Positions 16,349 through 25,579 are shown, numbered from the stretch's first letter. The stretch is DNA of 64,000 bases from Streptomyces griseus (GCF_001715295.1 NZ_MDKB01000003.1:823954-887953), one strand, 5' to 3'. The notes: generated by a model from the sequence alone, not told the origin. A program made the numbers and translations.

Positions 16349-17752
16349 TCAGGCCTCGGACTTCTCGTCGCTCTTCGCGTCGTCCTTCTCGGTGGCGGGA
16401 GCCTCGGCGGCGGCCTCGGCCGTCTCGGCGGCCTCGTCCTCCTCGTCCTCCAGGTCGACGATCTCACCGTTGGTGTCGACGACCTTGGCGGCCTCCACGA
16501 CGACGGCGAGCGCCTTGCCCCGGGCGACCTCGCCGACGAGCATCGGAACCTGGCCGCCCTCGACGACGGCCTGGGCGAACTGGTCCGGGCTCATGCCGGA
16601 GGAGGCGGCACGCCGCATGAGGTGCTCGGTGAGCTCCTCCTGGTTGACGTTCAGCTTCTCCTTGTTGACGAGCTCGTCCAGGATGAACTGGGTCTTGATG
16701 CCCTTGACGGCCTGCTCGGCGGTCTCGGCCTCGAACTCCTCGAGGGTCTTGCCCTGGATCTCGAGGTACTTCTCCAGGTCGAGACCCATCTGGCCGAGCT
16801 GGTGGTGCTCGAGGTTGTGCTTGCGGGTCTGGACCTCGTCCGCGAGGAGCTTCTCGGGGATCGGGACCTCGGCCAGCTTCAGCAGCTCGTCCAGGACGCG
16901 CTCCTGGGCCTGGGTGGCCTGGTCGTACTGCTTGGTGTTCTCGAGGCGCTTGCGGCTGTCCTCGCGGAGCTCGGCGAGCGTGTCGAACTCGCTCGCCATC
17001 TGCGCGAAGTCGTCGTCCAGCTCGGGCAGTTCGCGGGAGGCGACGGAAGCGACCTTGACGGTGACCTCCGCTTCCTTGCCCTCGGCGGAGCCGCCCTTCA
17101 GCTCGGAGGTGAAGGTGGCCTCGCCACCGGCCTCCAGGCCGGTCACGGCCTCGTCGATGCCGTCGAGGAGCTCGCCGGAACCGATGGTGTACGAGACACC
17201 GGCGGCCACGCCGTCCTCGAGGACCTCTCCGTCGACCTTGGCCTCCAGGTCGATCGTCACGACGTCGCCCTCGGCGGCGGCACGCTCGACCGGGTTGGTG
17301 GAGGCGAAGCGCTCACGGAGCTGCTCCACGGCCTTGTCGACGTCCTCGTCGGTGACCTCGAGTGCGTCCACGGTGACCTCGATGCCGGAGTAGTCCGGGA
17401 TCTCGATCTCGGGACGGACGTCCACCTCGGCGGTGAAGGCCAGCAGCTCGCCGTCCTTGAGTTCGGTGATGTCGACCTCGGGCTGGCCCAGAACGTTGAG
17501 CTCACCCTCGTTGACAGCCTCGGTGTAGAACTTCGGAAGGGCGTCGTTGACGGCCTCCTCCAGCACTGCACCACGGCCGAACCGCTGGTCGATGACCCGG
17601 TTGGGGATCTTGCCCTTACGGAAGCCCTTCACCGTGACCTGCTGGTTGATCTTCTTGTACGCCGCGTCGAGGCTGTCCTTGAGCTCCTCGAAGGGCACCT
17701 CGATGCTGAGCCGAACCCGGGTCGGGTTCAGGGTCTCCACGGCGCTCTTCAC
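16349..17752 (-). CDS. tig: Trigger factor, ribosome-bound chaperone and prolyl isomerase
   Basis: Binds ribosomal protein L23 at the exit tunnel and assists folding of nascent chains. 467 residues from the GTG at 17752, set by AAGGAG upstream. The N-terminal ribosome-binding domain carries the signature GFRKGKIP (about residue 41). The FKBP-type PPIase domain follows (ISYTIGSGE region, here VSYTIGSGELLDGID), then the helical C-terminal domain. The last ~40 residues are an acidic Glu/Ala-rich tail (EEDEAAETAEAAAEAPAT) typical of actinobacteria. It is a single-gene unit with a hairpin downstream and tRNA-Pro upstream. Confidence 0.97.
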   Translation of the reverse strand: MKSAVETLNPTRVRLSIEVPFEELKDSLDAAYKKINQQVTVKGFRKGKIPNRVIDQRFGRGAVLEEAVNDALPKFYTEAVNEGELNVLGQPEVDITELKDGELLAFTAEVDVRPEIEIPDYSGIEVTVDALEVTDEDVDKAVEQLRERFASTNPVERAAAEGDVVTIDLEAKVDGEVLEDGVAAGVSYTIGSGELLDGIDEAVTGLEAGGEATFTSELKGGSAEGKEAEVTVKVASVASRELPELDDDFAQMASEFDTLAELREDSRKRLENTKQYDQATQAQERVLDELLKLAEVPIPEKLLADEVQTRKHNLEHHQLGQMGLDLEKYLEIQGKTLEEFEAETAEQAVKGIKTQFILDELVNKEKLNVNQEELTEHLMRRAASSGMSPDQFAQAVVEGGQVPMLVGEVARGKALAVVVEAAKVVDTNGEIVDLEDEEDEAAETAEAAAEAPATEKDDAKSDEKSEA

Positions 17753-17919
17753 GGTTCGGTCTCCTTGGTGGCTGACTTCTTGGGGTTCTGCTGGGCCGCC
17801 GAGAGGCGGCTTCGCGGATCGAGCCCGGTACATCAGACACACGGGCACGCATTTTGCATAGTAACGGCAAGCGGGATGACTCCCACAACGCGATCTTGCC
17901 TGTGCGATCTTGCTGGTGG

Positions 17920-17993
17920 TCGGGGTGGCCGGATTCGAACCGACGACCTTCCGCTCCCAAAGCGGACGCGCTACCAAGCTGCGCCACACCCCG
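17920..17993 (-). tRNA. tRNA-Pro (UGG)
   Basis: The minus strand folds as a cloverleaf. The acceptor arms CGGGGTG and CACCCCG pair, with discriminator A at 17920. The D arm is GCGC...GCGC, the anticodon arm is TCCGC-TTTGGGA-GCGGA with anticodon TGG, and the T arm is CCGG-type with GGTTCGAATCC. CCA is not encoded. It lies between tig and tRNA-Gly; no integrated element is present. Confidence 0.95.
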
Positions 17994-18150
17994 TCGGTGC
18001 GACACGTAGGGTACATGCCCACAAGCGGTGCGTCGGCCGTTCCGCGGAGCAGGCACGCGGACCCACCGGCCATGCGGGTGTGCGCGGACCGTCCCCGACC
18101 CGCTACGATGCTTTCCGTGCCGCGGTCCACGGACCTGCGGTGCGACACGT

Positions 18151-18221
18151 GCGGGCGTAGCTCAATGGTAGAGCCCTAGTCTTCCAAACTAGCTACGCGG
18201 GTTCGATTCCCGTCGCCCGCT
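18151..18221 (+). tRNA. tRNA-Gly (UCC)
   Basis: 71-nt cloverleaf. The acceptor GCGGGCG pairs with CGCCCGC and the discriminator is T. The anticodon arm is CTAGT-CTTCCAA-ACTAG with anticodon TCC. The T arm is CGGGTTCGATTCCCG. The CCA end is encoded at 18222-18224. It is divergent from tRNA-Pro, 157 bp away, and is followed at once by a very strong hairpin. Confidence 0.96.
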
Positions 18222-18225
18222 CCAG

Positions 18226-18272
18226 GCCACAGGGCCTGTCCGGAGGATGATCCTCCGGACAGGCCCTGTGGC
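18226..18272 (+). terminator. 22-bp perfect hairpin after tRNA-Gly
   Basis: 18226-18247 is fully complementary to 18251-18272 with loop TGA. It starts two bases after the encoded CCA, so it serves both as transcription terminator and as a 3'-processing boundary. Confidence 0.92.
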
Positions 18273-18396
18273 GTTCCCGGCCTACGGGACCTTCAGGGAG
18301 AGCCCGCCGACGGCACGCCGGAGCGGGCCCCGTCCGCGGACCGGACAGGCCCCCCGGAAGCGGACCCGAGGCCGCTCAGGAACGATCAGGAACTGA

Positions 18397-18591
18397 TCAG
18401 AAGCTGATCTGGTTGATCGTGTCCGCTATCGAGTTCATGAATCTGTTGATCGACGGAGCCATGCCCGTCGACGCGAGGAAGAAGCCGAAGAGCACGGCGA
18501 CGACCGCCGGCCCACCCTTGAGGGACCCGCCGCGGATGAACACCACCAGGACGATCCCCAGCAGAAGCACCACAGACAGCGAAATGGCCAC
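18397..18591 (-). CDS. Small conserved membrane protein, 64 residues
   Basis: GTG start at 18591 (VAISLSVVLLLGIVLVV). It has two hydrophobic segments: residues about 3-19 and 29-42 (VVAVLFGFFLASTGMAP). Between them is the basic turn FIRGGSLKGG, and the C-terminus NRFMNSIADTINQISF is amphipathic. No ribosome-binding site is obvious. I recall close relatives at this locus in other Streptomyces but no function. It may be involved in anchoring or sensing; this is not shown by the sequence. Confidence 0.7.
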   Translation of the reverse strand: MAISLSVVLLLGIVLVVFIRGGSLKGGPAVVAVLFGFFLASTGMAPSINRFMNSIADTINQISF

Positions 18592-19128
18592 AACTGATCA
18601 CACCCTTGGTCGGTCCGCCTTGCCGGCCCGGCGGCGTGCGGCCGAGCACACCTCCGTCGCGACCATCGTGCCACCAACTCCCCTGTGCATGCTGCCGCGT
18701 GACGAAGCCGACTGTCCGGATCGCGCCATAGCCGCGCCCGCGCACGCCCCGCGCGTGAGGAGCATGCGCCGGGGGACACCGGGTCCGGTGGCGCCCCGCG
18801 GGGTCCGCGCGGGCACGCCTCGCGGGGCCTGCGGCGGGCCTCACACCGGATCTCGCACAAGGTGCGGACCGGCCTCACCCGCGGGCTCGGGGATAACGGC
18901 GGACCCCCTGCGCGAAACCCCTTCGAATATGCGCCGGTGTGACGGTTTCCATATCCCCACACTTCATTCACAGCCTTCCACCGGGGGTCGGTGCGACGGA
19001 ATTCACTCCCTCAACTGCGCCCTGTTGCACCCGTTTTGACCCGGGCAAAACACCCCATAGCGCACAGTCGCCGATGGTTTCGTTTCCGAATGCGCGGGAA
19101 CACGCGATATTCCGGAGGAGTTTCACGC
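18592..19128. other. Intergenic region between the 64-aa gene and the acyltransferase
   Basis: Of these 537 bp, the left half is GC-rich without features. The right half (about 18,890-19,120) is AT-richer than its surroundings and presumably holds the acyltransferase promoter. I see no RNA gene or coding frame worth calling. Confidence 0.5.
19036..19063 (+). promoter_or_regulatory. Possible housekeeping promoter for the acyltransferase
   Basis: TTGACC (19036-19041) and TAGCGC (19058-19063) are 16 bp apart, about 65 bp upstream of the start. The -35 is good and the -10 is poor. Confidence 0.3.
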
Positions 19129-20307
19129 GTGTCGATCGACGGGGCTAGGGTGCCTGGGATGTTCAAAGCTCCGAGCGAAATGCAGAGGGCCCCGATCCCC
19201 CCGGAGACCCGGGAGTCGGAGCCCGGACACCAGCGGACCCCGACGGCCGCAGCGACAGCCGCGCCCCATGCTCCGACGGCACCTTCCCCCGCGACGCCGA
19301 AGCGGCGTGACGCCTACTTCGACAATGTGAAGTACCTCGCGATCGTGCTCGTCGCGGTGGCGCACGCATGGGAACCGGTCATGGACGGCAGCCGTGTCAC
19401 CCGGGCGCTGTACATGTTCGTCTACACGTTCCACATGCCCGCGTTCATCCTTGTTTCCGGTTATTTCTCGCGGTCGTTCGACATGAGCCCGGCCAGGGTG
19501 AAGCGTCTGGTCGCCGGGGTCGCCGTGCCCTACGTGCTGTTCGAGACGGCCTACTCGCTGTTCAGGCGGTACGCGGGCTCGGACGACGTGGCCATCACGC
19601 TGCTCGACCCGATGTACCTCACCTGGTTCCTGATCGCCCTGTTCGTCTGGCGGGTCACCACGCCGCTGTGGCGTGCGCTGCGCCATCCGCTGCCGGTGGC
19701 GCTCACGCTCGCCGTGCTCGCCTCGCTGACCCCGGGCATCGGTGACGACCTGGACCTGCAACGCGTCCTGCAGCTCCTGCCGTTCTTCGTGCTCGGTCTC
19801 CTGCTGAAGCCCGAGCACTTCGAGTTCGTCCGCCGGCGCCAGGTCAGGCTGCTCTCCCTGCCGCTGATCGCCGTGGCCCTGCTGTTCGCCTACTGGGCCG
19901 CCCCGCGCATGCGGCTCGGCTGGTTCTACCGCAGCAGCAGCGCCCAGGAACTGGGGGCCCCGTGGTGGTCGGGGGCCGTGATGTCCCTCGCGATGTTCGG
20001 GTGCGCACTGCTGCTCACGGTCGGCTTCCTGGCCTGGGTGCCGCGGCGCCGCCTCTGGTTCACGGCGCTGGGCGCCGGAACGATCTGCGGCTACCTCCTG
20101 CACGGCTTCCTGGTGAAGGGCGCCGGATACCTGGGCCTGTTCGACCGGTACACCTGGCTCTCGGAGCCCGCCGGAGTGGTCCTCGTCTCCCTCGTCGCGG
20201 CCTCGGCGGTGACCCTGCTGTGCACCCCGCCGGTCCGGCGCGCGCTGCGCTTCGCCACCGAGCCCGAGATGAACTGGGCGTTCCGCCGGGACCCGGCCGA
20301 GCGCTGA
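19129..20307 (+). CDS. Acyltransferase family 3 membrane protein (fucose 4-O-acetylase-like)
   Basis: 392 residues from the GTG at 19129, which has the ribosome-binding site GGAGGAG 8 bp upstream; the ATG at 19159 lacks one. After a ~55-residue Pro/Ala/Thr-rich N-terminus come YFDNVKYLAIVLVAVAHAWE and MFVYTFHMPAFILVSGYF, hallmarks of the acyltransferase-3 fold with the catalytic-type His. About ten hydrophobic helices follow. Members O-acetylate sugars of the cell surface or of secondary metabolites. The substrate cannot be read from the sequence and no sugar cluster is adjacent. Confidence 0.85.
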   Translation: MSIDGARVPGMFKAPSEMQRAPIPPETRESEPGHQRTPTAAATAAPHAPTAPSPATPKRRDAYFDNVKYLAIVLVAVAHAWEPVMDGSRVTRALYMFVYTFHMPAFILVSGYFSRSFDMSPARVKRLVAGVAVPYVLFETAYSLFRRYAGSDDVAITLLDPMYLTWFLIALFVWRVTTPLWRALRHPLPVALTLAVLASLTPGIGDDLDLQRVLQLLPFFVLGLLLKPEHFEFVRRRQVRLLSLPLIAVALLFAYWAAPRMRLGWFYRSSSAQELGAPWWSGAVMSLAMFGCALLLTVGFLAWVPRRRLWFTALGAGTICGYLLHGFLVKGAGYLGLFDRYTWLSEPAGVVLVSLVAASAVTLLCTPPVRRALRFATEPEMNWAFRRDPAER

Positions 20308-20355
20308 GCCCGACCGGCCCGTCCGGTCCCGCCCGGGTCGACGCCGGCCGGGGGC

Positions 20356-20856
20356 TCACTGCGCGGCGCCCCCGGCCGGTTCCCGCCGCGGGGCGGGCGC
20401 AGGCTCCCCGGCCAGCCCCAACAGCCCGCGCACCACGGCGTACTTCTCCGTCAGGCGGACACGCGTCGCGGGTTCCAGGACCGCGAGGCGGTCGGGGTCC
20501 GCGTTGTGCGCCAGGTCCGACTCCTTGATCAGCAACGCCCCCGGGGTGGCCAGAATCCGCTCCGCGTACGCACCCAGGTCCTCGCCGTCCCGTCTGGTGA
20601 CGGCGAGGACCATGTCTTTCACCCGCCGGGGCAGGGCGGCCTCGTCCAGCCACCGCCGGGAGAGCACGTCGTCCTCCACGGCGTCGTGCAGCCAGGCGGC
20701 GGCCACCTGCTCGTCCGTGCCGCCCCGGACCCGTACCCCCTCGGCGACTGCGGCGAGATGCTCGGCGTAAGGACGGCCGGCCTTGTCGGTCCGGGTGCGG
20801 TGGGCCTCGCGGGCGATCGCCTCGACCTCGGCCAGGGACAGGTGCGGAGTCGGCAT
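20356..20856 (-). CDS. HD-domain protein (small, RelA/SpoT-HD-like)
   Basis: 166 residues from ATG 20856 (MPTPHLSLAEVEAIAREA). The HD motif is AAAWLHDAVEDDVLS, preceded by the first metal ligand in YAEHLAAVAEGV. A third conserved patch is IKESDLAHNADPDR (the SDLxHN motif). This matches metal-dependent phosphohydrolases of the short RelA/SpoT-HD type (GTP pyrophosphohydrolase-like, no synthetase domain). The C-terminal 20 residues are Pro/Arg-rich. It converges with the acyltransferase gene across 48 bp. The true substrate is unknown. Confidence 0.75.
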   Translation of the reverse strand: MPTPHLSLAEVEAIAREAHRTRTDKAGRPYAEHLAAVAEGVRVRGGTDEQVAAAWLHDAVEDDVLSRRWLDEAALPRRVKDMVLAVTRRDGEDLGAYAERILATPGALLIKESDLAHNADPDRLAVLEPATRVRLTEKYAVVRGLLGLAGEPAPAPRREPAGGAAQ

Positions 20857-20988
20857 GCGCCCGACTGTACGCCCGGCCGGAAGGTCCCCCCGCGGGTGCG
20901 GGTGCGCAGTGTCCCGACGGTCCGGAGAAGCCACTCCGATCATTCGGTAAACTAATTACTGACGATTCCTTGACGCTCTCTTGACCAA

Positions 20989-22209
20989 GTGAAGGACAGG
21001 CTCATCGGACACGCAGACACACTCATCGCCATGGGAGGCGCCTTCCTGGCCGCCGCCGTCCTCGCCCGCCTCGGCGGGCGCATCGGACTGCCGACCATCC
21101 CGCTGTTCATCCTGGCCGGGATCCTGCTCGGCCCGCACACCCCCGGGGTCGTCCTCGTCGAGGACCCCCATGAGCTCGAGATGCTCTCCGCACTCGGCCT
21201 CGTACTCCTCCTCTTCTACCTCGGCCTCGAATTCCATCTCGACGACCTGAAGAAGGGCGGGCGCAAGATGGCGCTCGCCGGTGGTACCTACCTCGCCCTC
21301 AACGTGGGCGCGGGTCTCGGTTTCGGCTTCGCGCTGGGCTGGGGAACCTCGGAGGCGCTGGTGCTCGCCGGGGTGCTGGGCATCTCCTCGTCCGCGATCG
21401 TCACGAAGGTCCTGGTGGACCTGGGACGGATCGGCAATCCGGAGACGCGCCCGATCCTGGGCATCATCGTCGTGGAGGACGTCTTCCTCGCCCTCTATCT
21501 GGCTGCCCTGCAACCGATCCTGTCCGGCGCGGACAGCCTCGCCGCGGCGGTGGTCGACGGCGGCAAGGCCTTCGGCTTCCTGCTGCTGCTCGCCGTGGTG
21601 GCCCGGTTCGGTACCAGGGTCGTCGGCAGGCTGTTCCACACCAAGGACGACGAACTGCTCGTCATCTCCTTCCTCGGCGCAGCCGTCTTCGTGGCCGGGG
21701 TCTCGGAGTGGTTCGGCGTCGCGGACGCCATCGGCGCGTTCATGGTGGGTCTGATGCTGGGCAGCACCGCCTCGGGCGAGCGCATCCTCAAGCTGGTCCA
21801 TCCGCTCCGGGACGCCTTCGGCGCGATCTTCTTCTTCGCCTTCGGACTGTCCATCGACCCGGGTGACCTGCCGAGCGTGGTGTGGCCGGTGCTGGCCGCC
21901 GTGGCGGTGACCGTGGCGATGAACGTCTTCGCCGGGATCGCCGCCGCCAGGGTCTACGGTTTCGGTCCGCAGGCGACGGCGAACATCTCCACCACCCTGC
22001 TGGCGCGCGGCGAGTTCGCCCTCATCCTCGCCACCATGGCGGCGGGGGCGGGCCTGGACGAGCGGCTCTCCCCGTTCATCGCCGGGTACGTGCTCCTGCT
22101 CGCGGTGCTGTCGCCCCTGGCGGCCGGCCGGTCGCACCGGCTTGCCAGGATCCCGCCCGGTGGGCGTGGGCGGGAACGGGACACGGACAGGGAGGCCGCC
22201 CCGGTCTGA
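20989..22209 (+). CDS. Cation/proton antiporter, CPA2 (Kef-type) family
   Basis: Integral membrane exchanger of K+ or Na+ against H+, 406 residues with 11-13 helices. Family markers are LFYLGLEFHLDDL, LGISSSAIVTKVLVDLG and IVVEDVFLALYL, containing the conserved Asp. There is no C-terminal TrkA-N domain. The usual partner, a TrkA-C regulatory subunit, is not next to it, which is unusual for Streptomyces. The GTG start at 20989 lacks a ribosome-binding site; the ATG at 21031 is an alternative. The AT-rich 70 bp upstream presumably hold the promoter. The C-terminal tail is Arg/Gly-rich. Confidence 0.85.
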   Translation: MKDRLIGHADTLIAMGGAFLAAAVLARLGGRIGLPTIPLFILAGILLGPHTPGVVLVEDPHELEMLSALGLVLLLFYLGLEFHLDDLKKGGRKMALAGGTYLALNVGAGLGFGFALGWGTSEALVLAGVLGISSSAIVTKVLVDLGRIGNPETRPILGIIVVEDVFLALYLAALQPILSGADSLAAAVVDGGKAFGFLLLLAVVARFGTRVVGRLFHTKDDELLVISFLGAAVFVAGVSEWFGVADAIGAFMVGLMLGSTASGERILKLVHPLRDAFGAIFFFAFGLSIDPGDLPSVVWPVLAAVAVTVAMNVFAGIAAARVYGFGPQATANISTTLLARGEFALILATMAAGAGLDERLSPFIAGYVLLLAVLSPLAAGRSHRLARIPPGGRGRERDTDREAAPV

Positions 22210-22463
22210 GGCGGCGGGCGGTCCCGGGGCTGCGCCCTCCTGCCACGGTCCCGGGGCTGTGCCCGCGCGCACCGCCGGGACCGCGCCCGCGGGTCACCCT
22301 CCCGGGTCGCCCGCCCGGTCCTCCGTCTGCCGGGCCGTACCCCCGAACCGGCCGGGGCATCCGCCCGCCGCCGTCATCCACCGCTCTCCGCCCGGGACTT
22401 CTCGTTCGAGTGAAGAGACCGCGGCACATTGACGCCCGGACGGTTTCGTACGGTTCGCGCGGT

Positions 22464-23627
22464 TCACGCGCGACGCGACAACAGGAGCAGCGCGCGGTCG
22501 TCGTTGACGTCCTTCGCGCACGCCTCGATGAGGTGCCAGGCCGCGCCCTCGAAGCCGGTGGCGACGTAGCGGTCGGCCTCGCCGGTCAGCCGGTCGATGC
22601 CCTCGGCCATGTCCCGGTCGGAGGCTTCCACGAGTCCGTCCGTGAACAGCATCAGCACGTCGCCCGGTGCCAGCGAGCCCTTCACCGCGTCGAACTGCGC
22701 CCCGTCGTAGACCCCCAGCAGCGGCCCCTCGGCCGCCTTCTCCTCCCACTGCCCGCTTCCGGCGTGCAGTTGCAGGGCAGGAGGATGGCCGGCCGAGAGC
22801 AGTTCGTAGTCCCCCGACTCCAGGTCGAGCACGAGGTGGATGGAGGTGGCGAAGCCCTCGTCCCAGTCCTGGCGCAGGAGGTAGCCGTTGGCGGCGGGAA
22901 GGAAGCCGTGCGGCGGCAGTGAGCCCAGGAGACCGCCGAAGGCCCCGGACAGCAGCAGTGCCCGGGAGCCGGCGTCCATGCCCTTGCCCGACACGTCGGT
23001 GAGCACCGCTTCCAGCGTCCGTCCGCCGCTGGTGCGGGCCGCGACGACGAAGTCGCCGGAGAAGGACTGACCGCCCGCCGGACGGAGCGCCATCTCGCAG
23101 TGCCAGCCCTCGGGGAGCCGCGGCAGGGCGCTCTGGACGCGGATGCGTTCGCGGAGGTCGAAGAGCATGGTGCCGCCGCGTCGCCACGGCACCCCGACCC
23201 GGGCCCGGAACTGGGCGAGTACGAGCCCGAAGAAACCGCAGGCGGCCACCACCAGGACGATGCCCGGGGTGACCCGGGCAGGGCCCTCCGTGTAGGGGCC
23301 GAGGGCGATGGACTCCACGATCAGGGCGGTCGCGGCCGCGGCGTAGAGCCCCAGCAGGCTGGCCGGCCGCAGCAGCAGGCCGCCCGCGACGACCGGCAGG
23401 GCCAGGGCGGCCGGTGAGCACCACACCGGGTTGACCAGGCCGGCCCCCGCGATCGCCGGAACGGTGAGCAGCAGACCGACGAGGGCTATCCAGTCCGACC
23501 CGTCCCCGCGGAAGTAGTCGACCCCCGACCTGCGCAGCGCGATGCGCGCCCGGTGCGCCGATCTTCGCCACCGGGCCGGGTACGCGTCTACTCCTTCGCG
23601 ACGGGCCATTGCGGGGACTTTATCCAC
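22464..23627 (-). CDS. Membrane-anchored PP2C-type (SpoIIE/RsbU) serine phosphatase
   Basis: 387 residues from the GTG at 23627, chosen because GGAGG precedes it; the ATG at 23609 has none. The N-terminal half has about four membrane helices (WIALVGLLLTVPAIAGAGLV and LLGLYAAAATALIVESIAL are two). The C-terminal PP2C domain (from about residue 170) has metal-binding Asp motifs SGDF, LTDVSGKGMDA and LFTDGLVEASDRD. Such proteins dephosphorylate anti-sigma-factor antagonists. No antagonist or anti-sigma gene is adjacent, so the target is unknown. Confidence 0.9.
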   Translation of the reverse strand: MDKVPAMARREGVDAYPARWRRSAHRARIALRRSGVDYFRGDGSDWIALVGLLLTVPAIAGAGLVNPVWCSPAALALPVVAGGLLLRPASLLGLYAAAATALIVESIALGPYTEGPARVTPGIVLVVAACGFFGLVLAQFRARVGVPWRRGGTMLFDLRERIRVQSALPRLPEGWHCEMALRPAGGQSFSGDFVVAARTSGGRTLEAVLTDVSGKGMDAGSRALLLSGAFGGLLGSLPPHGFLPAANGYLLRQDWDEGFATSIHLVLDLESGDYELLSAGHPPALQLHAGSGQWEEKAAEGPLLGVYDGAQFDAVKGSLAPGDVLMLFTDGLVEASDRDMAEGIDRLTGEADRYVATGFEGAAWHLIEACAKDVNDDRALLLLSRRA

Positions 23628-23715
23628 TGCGCGGCCTCCGGTGCAGAGGGACCCCTGTGACAATGTGTCGGAAAATGTGTCGCTCGCCTGCCGCCGCCCC
23701 TGGTAGGCATGGCAT

Positions 23716-24948
23716 ATGACAACAGAGCTGCGGGTACCGAGCGCGTCCGAGTGGAACACGTGGTTCGAATGTCTCGAACTCGCCTTCGGCGGTGTCCCCA
23801 CGGCTCCGGAAAGCCTCGAGACGTACGCCGCGCTGGCCGCCCCGGAGCGGTCGATCGGTCACCGGGACGGGGCGGACTGGGTGGCCACGGCCGGCGCGCA
23901 CCGTTTCCGTGTGACGGTGCCCGGGGGGTCCGAGGTGGCCGCCGCCGGTGTGACGATGGTCAGCGTCGCGGCCACGCACCGCAGACGGGGGCTGCTGACC
24001 GCGATGATGCGGCGGCAGTTGGACGACGTCCGCTCGTGGGGGGAGCCCCTCGCGGTGCTGACGGCCTCGGAGCCCGGCATCTACGGCCGCTTCGGTTACG
24101 GCGCGGCCACCCGCGAGCTGAACATGCGGATCGACACGTCGCGCGTGCGCCTCGACGTGCCGCCCGGCGCGGACGGGGTGCGGGTGCGGTACGCCTCCCC
24201 CGTGCGGGCGCTCGCCGCCTGCGAGGCGGTGTACGCCGAGCTGGCGGCCACCCGGCCCGGTACCCCGGTCCGGCAGCCCGGCTGGGAGCGGATGGCGGTC
24301 CTCGACCCCGAGCAGGCCCGGGACGGCGGCTCCCCGTTGCGGTGCGTCCTCGCGGAGCGGGACGACCGGGTCACCGGCTACGCGACGTACCGGACGAGGC
24401 CGGACTGGGACCACGAGGGGCCCAGGGGGCGGGTGCTGCTGCGGGATCTCGGGGCGCTGGACCCGGCCTCCTACGCCGCACTGTGGCGCTTCCTCTTCGG
24501 GATCGATCTGACCTCCGTCGTCGAGTGCTCCAACCGGCCGGTGGACGACGCCGTGCTGCACCTGGTCTCGGACGTCCGGCGCTGCGACGTGCGCCTGCGG
24601 GACGGGCTGTACGTACGCCTGGTCGAGGTGGGCGCGGCGCTCGAGGCGCGGAGCTACCGGTCCCCGGTGGACGTGGTGCTGGACGTGGAGGACGCCTTCT
24701 GCCCGTGGAACGCGGGGCGTTGGCGGCTGACCGCGGAGGCGGGGGGCGCGGCCTCCTGCCGCCGTACCGAGGACCCAGCCGATCTCGCACTGTCCGTACG
24801 GGAGCTGGGCGCCGTGTACCTCGGCGGGGTGTCGCTGACGGAGCTGGCCGCCGCCGGGCTGGTACGGGAGACACGGCAGGGCGCGGTGGCCGAGGCGTCC
24901 TCGGCGTTCTCCTCGGACGTGGAGCCGTGGTGCCCGCACGGGTTCTGA
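23716..24948 (+). CDS. Eis-like GNAT N-acetyltransferase
   Basis: 410 residues. The N-terminal GNAT domain has the acetyl-CoA loop THRRRGLLTAMM and GIYGRFGYGAATRE. A second GNAT-like domain and a sterol-carrier-like C-terminal domain follow. The protein ends in PHGF, as in Eis enzymes, where the C-terminal carboxylate is the general base. Known Eis proteins acetylate amines, including aminoglycosides and lysines of proteins; the substrate here is not predictable. It is divergent from the phosphatase gene, 88 bp apart. Confidence 0.9.
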   Translation: MTTELRVPSASEWNTWFECLELAFGGVPTAPESLETYAALAAPERSIGHRDGADWVATAGAHRFRVTVPGGSEVAAAGVTMVSVAATHRRRGLLTAMMRRQLDDVRSWGEPLAVLTASEPGIYGRFGYGAATRELNMRIDTSRVRLDVPPGADGVRVRYASPVRALAACEAVYAELAATRPGTPVRQPGWERMAVLDPEQARDGGSPLRCVLAERDDRVTGYATYRTRPDWDHEGPRGRVLLRDLGALDPASYAALWRFLFGIDLTSVVECSNRPVDDAVLHLVSDVRRCDVRLRDGLYVRLVEVGAALEARSYRSPVDVVLDVEDAFCPWNAGRWRLTAEAGGAASCRRTEDPADLALSVRELGAVYLGGVSLTELAAAGLVRETRQGAVAEASSAFSSDVEPWCPHGF

Positions 24949-24976
24949 GCACGCGCGGGCCGTGCCGGCCGGGGGT

Positions 24977-25324
24977 TCAGCGGTGGCTCAGCACGTTCAC
25001 CACGCGCCCGTCGGGGTCCCGTACGAAGAACCGCCGCACGCCCCACTCCTCGTCCTGGAGCGGGTGAAGGATCTCCGCTCCGCTCTCCCGCACGGCCGCG
25101 TGGACCGCGTCCACGTCGTCGACCTCCACACTCAGGTCGGGGTCGACCGGCGCGGTCCTGTCGCTTGTCATGAAACCGACCTGCGCCGCCGGGGCGGACG
25201 GGGAGGCGTACATCGTGATCCAGCCGAGGTCCATGACCTCGTCCAACCCCAGCCGGCCGTAGAACTCGCGGTTCTCCTGGGCGGCCTCGGACCGGATGAC
25301 GGGCATGACACGGCGGACGGGCAT
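24977..25324 (-). CDS. VOC-family (glyoxalase/bleomycin-resistance-like) protein
   Basis: 115 residues from ATG 25324, with GGGAG upstream. It has the beta-alpha-beta-beta-beta pattern of a single VOC unit: VMPVIRSEAAQENREFYGRL at the start and RRFFVRDPDGRVVNVLSHR at the end. A metal-binding His/Glu set is not clear, so it may be a binding protein rather than an enzyme. It converges with the Eis-like gene. The 255 bp behind it (25325-25579) are GC-rich and show no gene. Confidence 0.8.
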   Translation of the reverse strand: MPVRRVMPVIRSEAAQENREFYGRLGLDEVMDLGWITMYASPSAPAAQVGFMTSDRTAPVDPDLSVEVDDVDAVHAAVRESGAEILHPLQDEEWGVRRFFVRDPDGRVVNVLSHR

Positions 25325-25579
25325 CGGGCGGCTCCCGTGGACGGGTGGACGGCGGGGACTTCCGGCAGCACGGACCCTTCCGCACGCGGTGCGCGTGCGC
25401 AACAGGCCGCGCCGGGCGCCGTCCGGGGGCCGGCCCGCACCTCCCGGCAGGCGCGCGGCGACAGCGACGGCACCTCACCGCGGTGCGGGGCGGGCCCGTG
25501 CATCCGGTCCACGGGCCTCCCTCCGCCGTGCGGCGCCCGACCGCCGTACACCGGTCCATCGGGAGGCGCGGATCGGCCG

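Noticed and set aside
16169..18160. A plus-strand open frame of 663 codons opposite trigger factor.
   Set aside because: Leucine/glycine/valine-rich shadow of tig; it also runs through tRNA-Pro.
17920..18224. An integrated element at the tRNA-Pro/tRNA-Gly locus.
   Set aside because: Both tRNAs are intact, no duplicated tRNA 3' end is seen and no integrase is near.
20857..20988. A c-di-AMP (ydaO) riboswitch in front of the antiporter.
   Set aside because: The leader is too short for that fold and lacks its conserved stretches.
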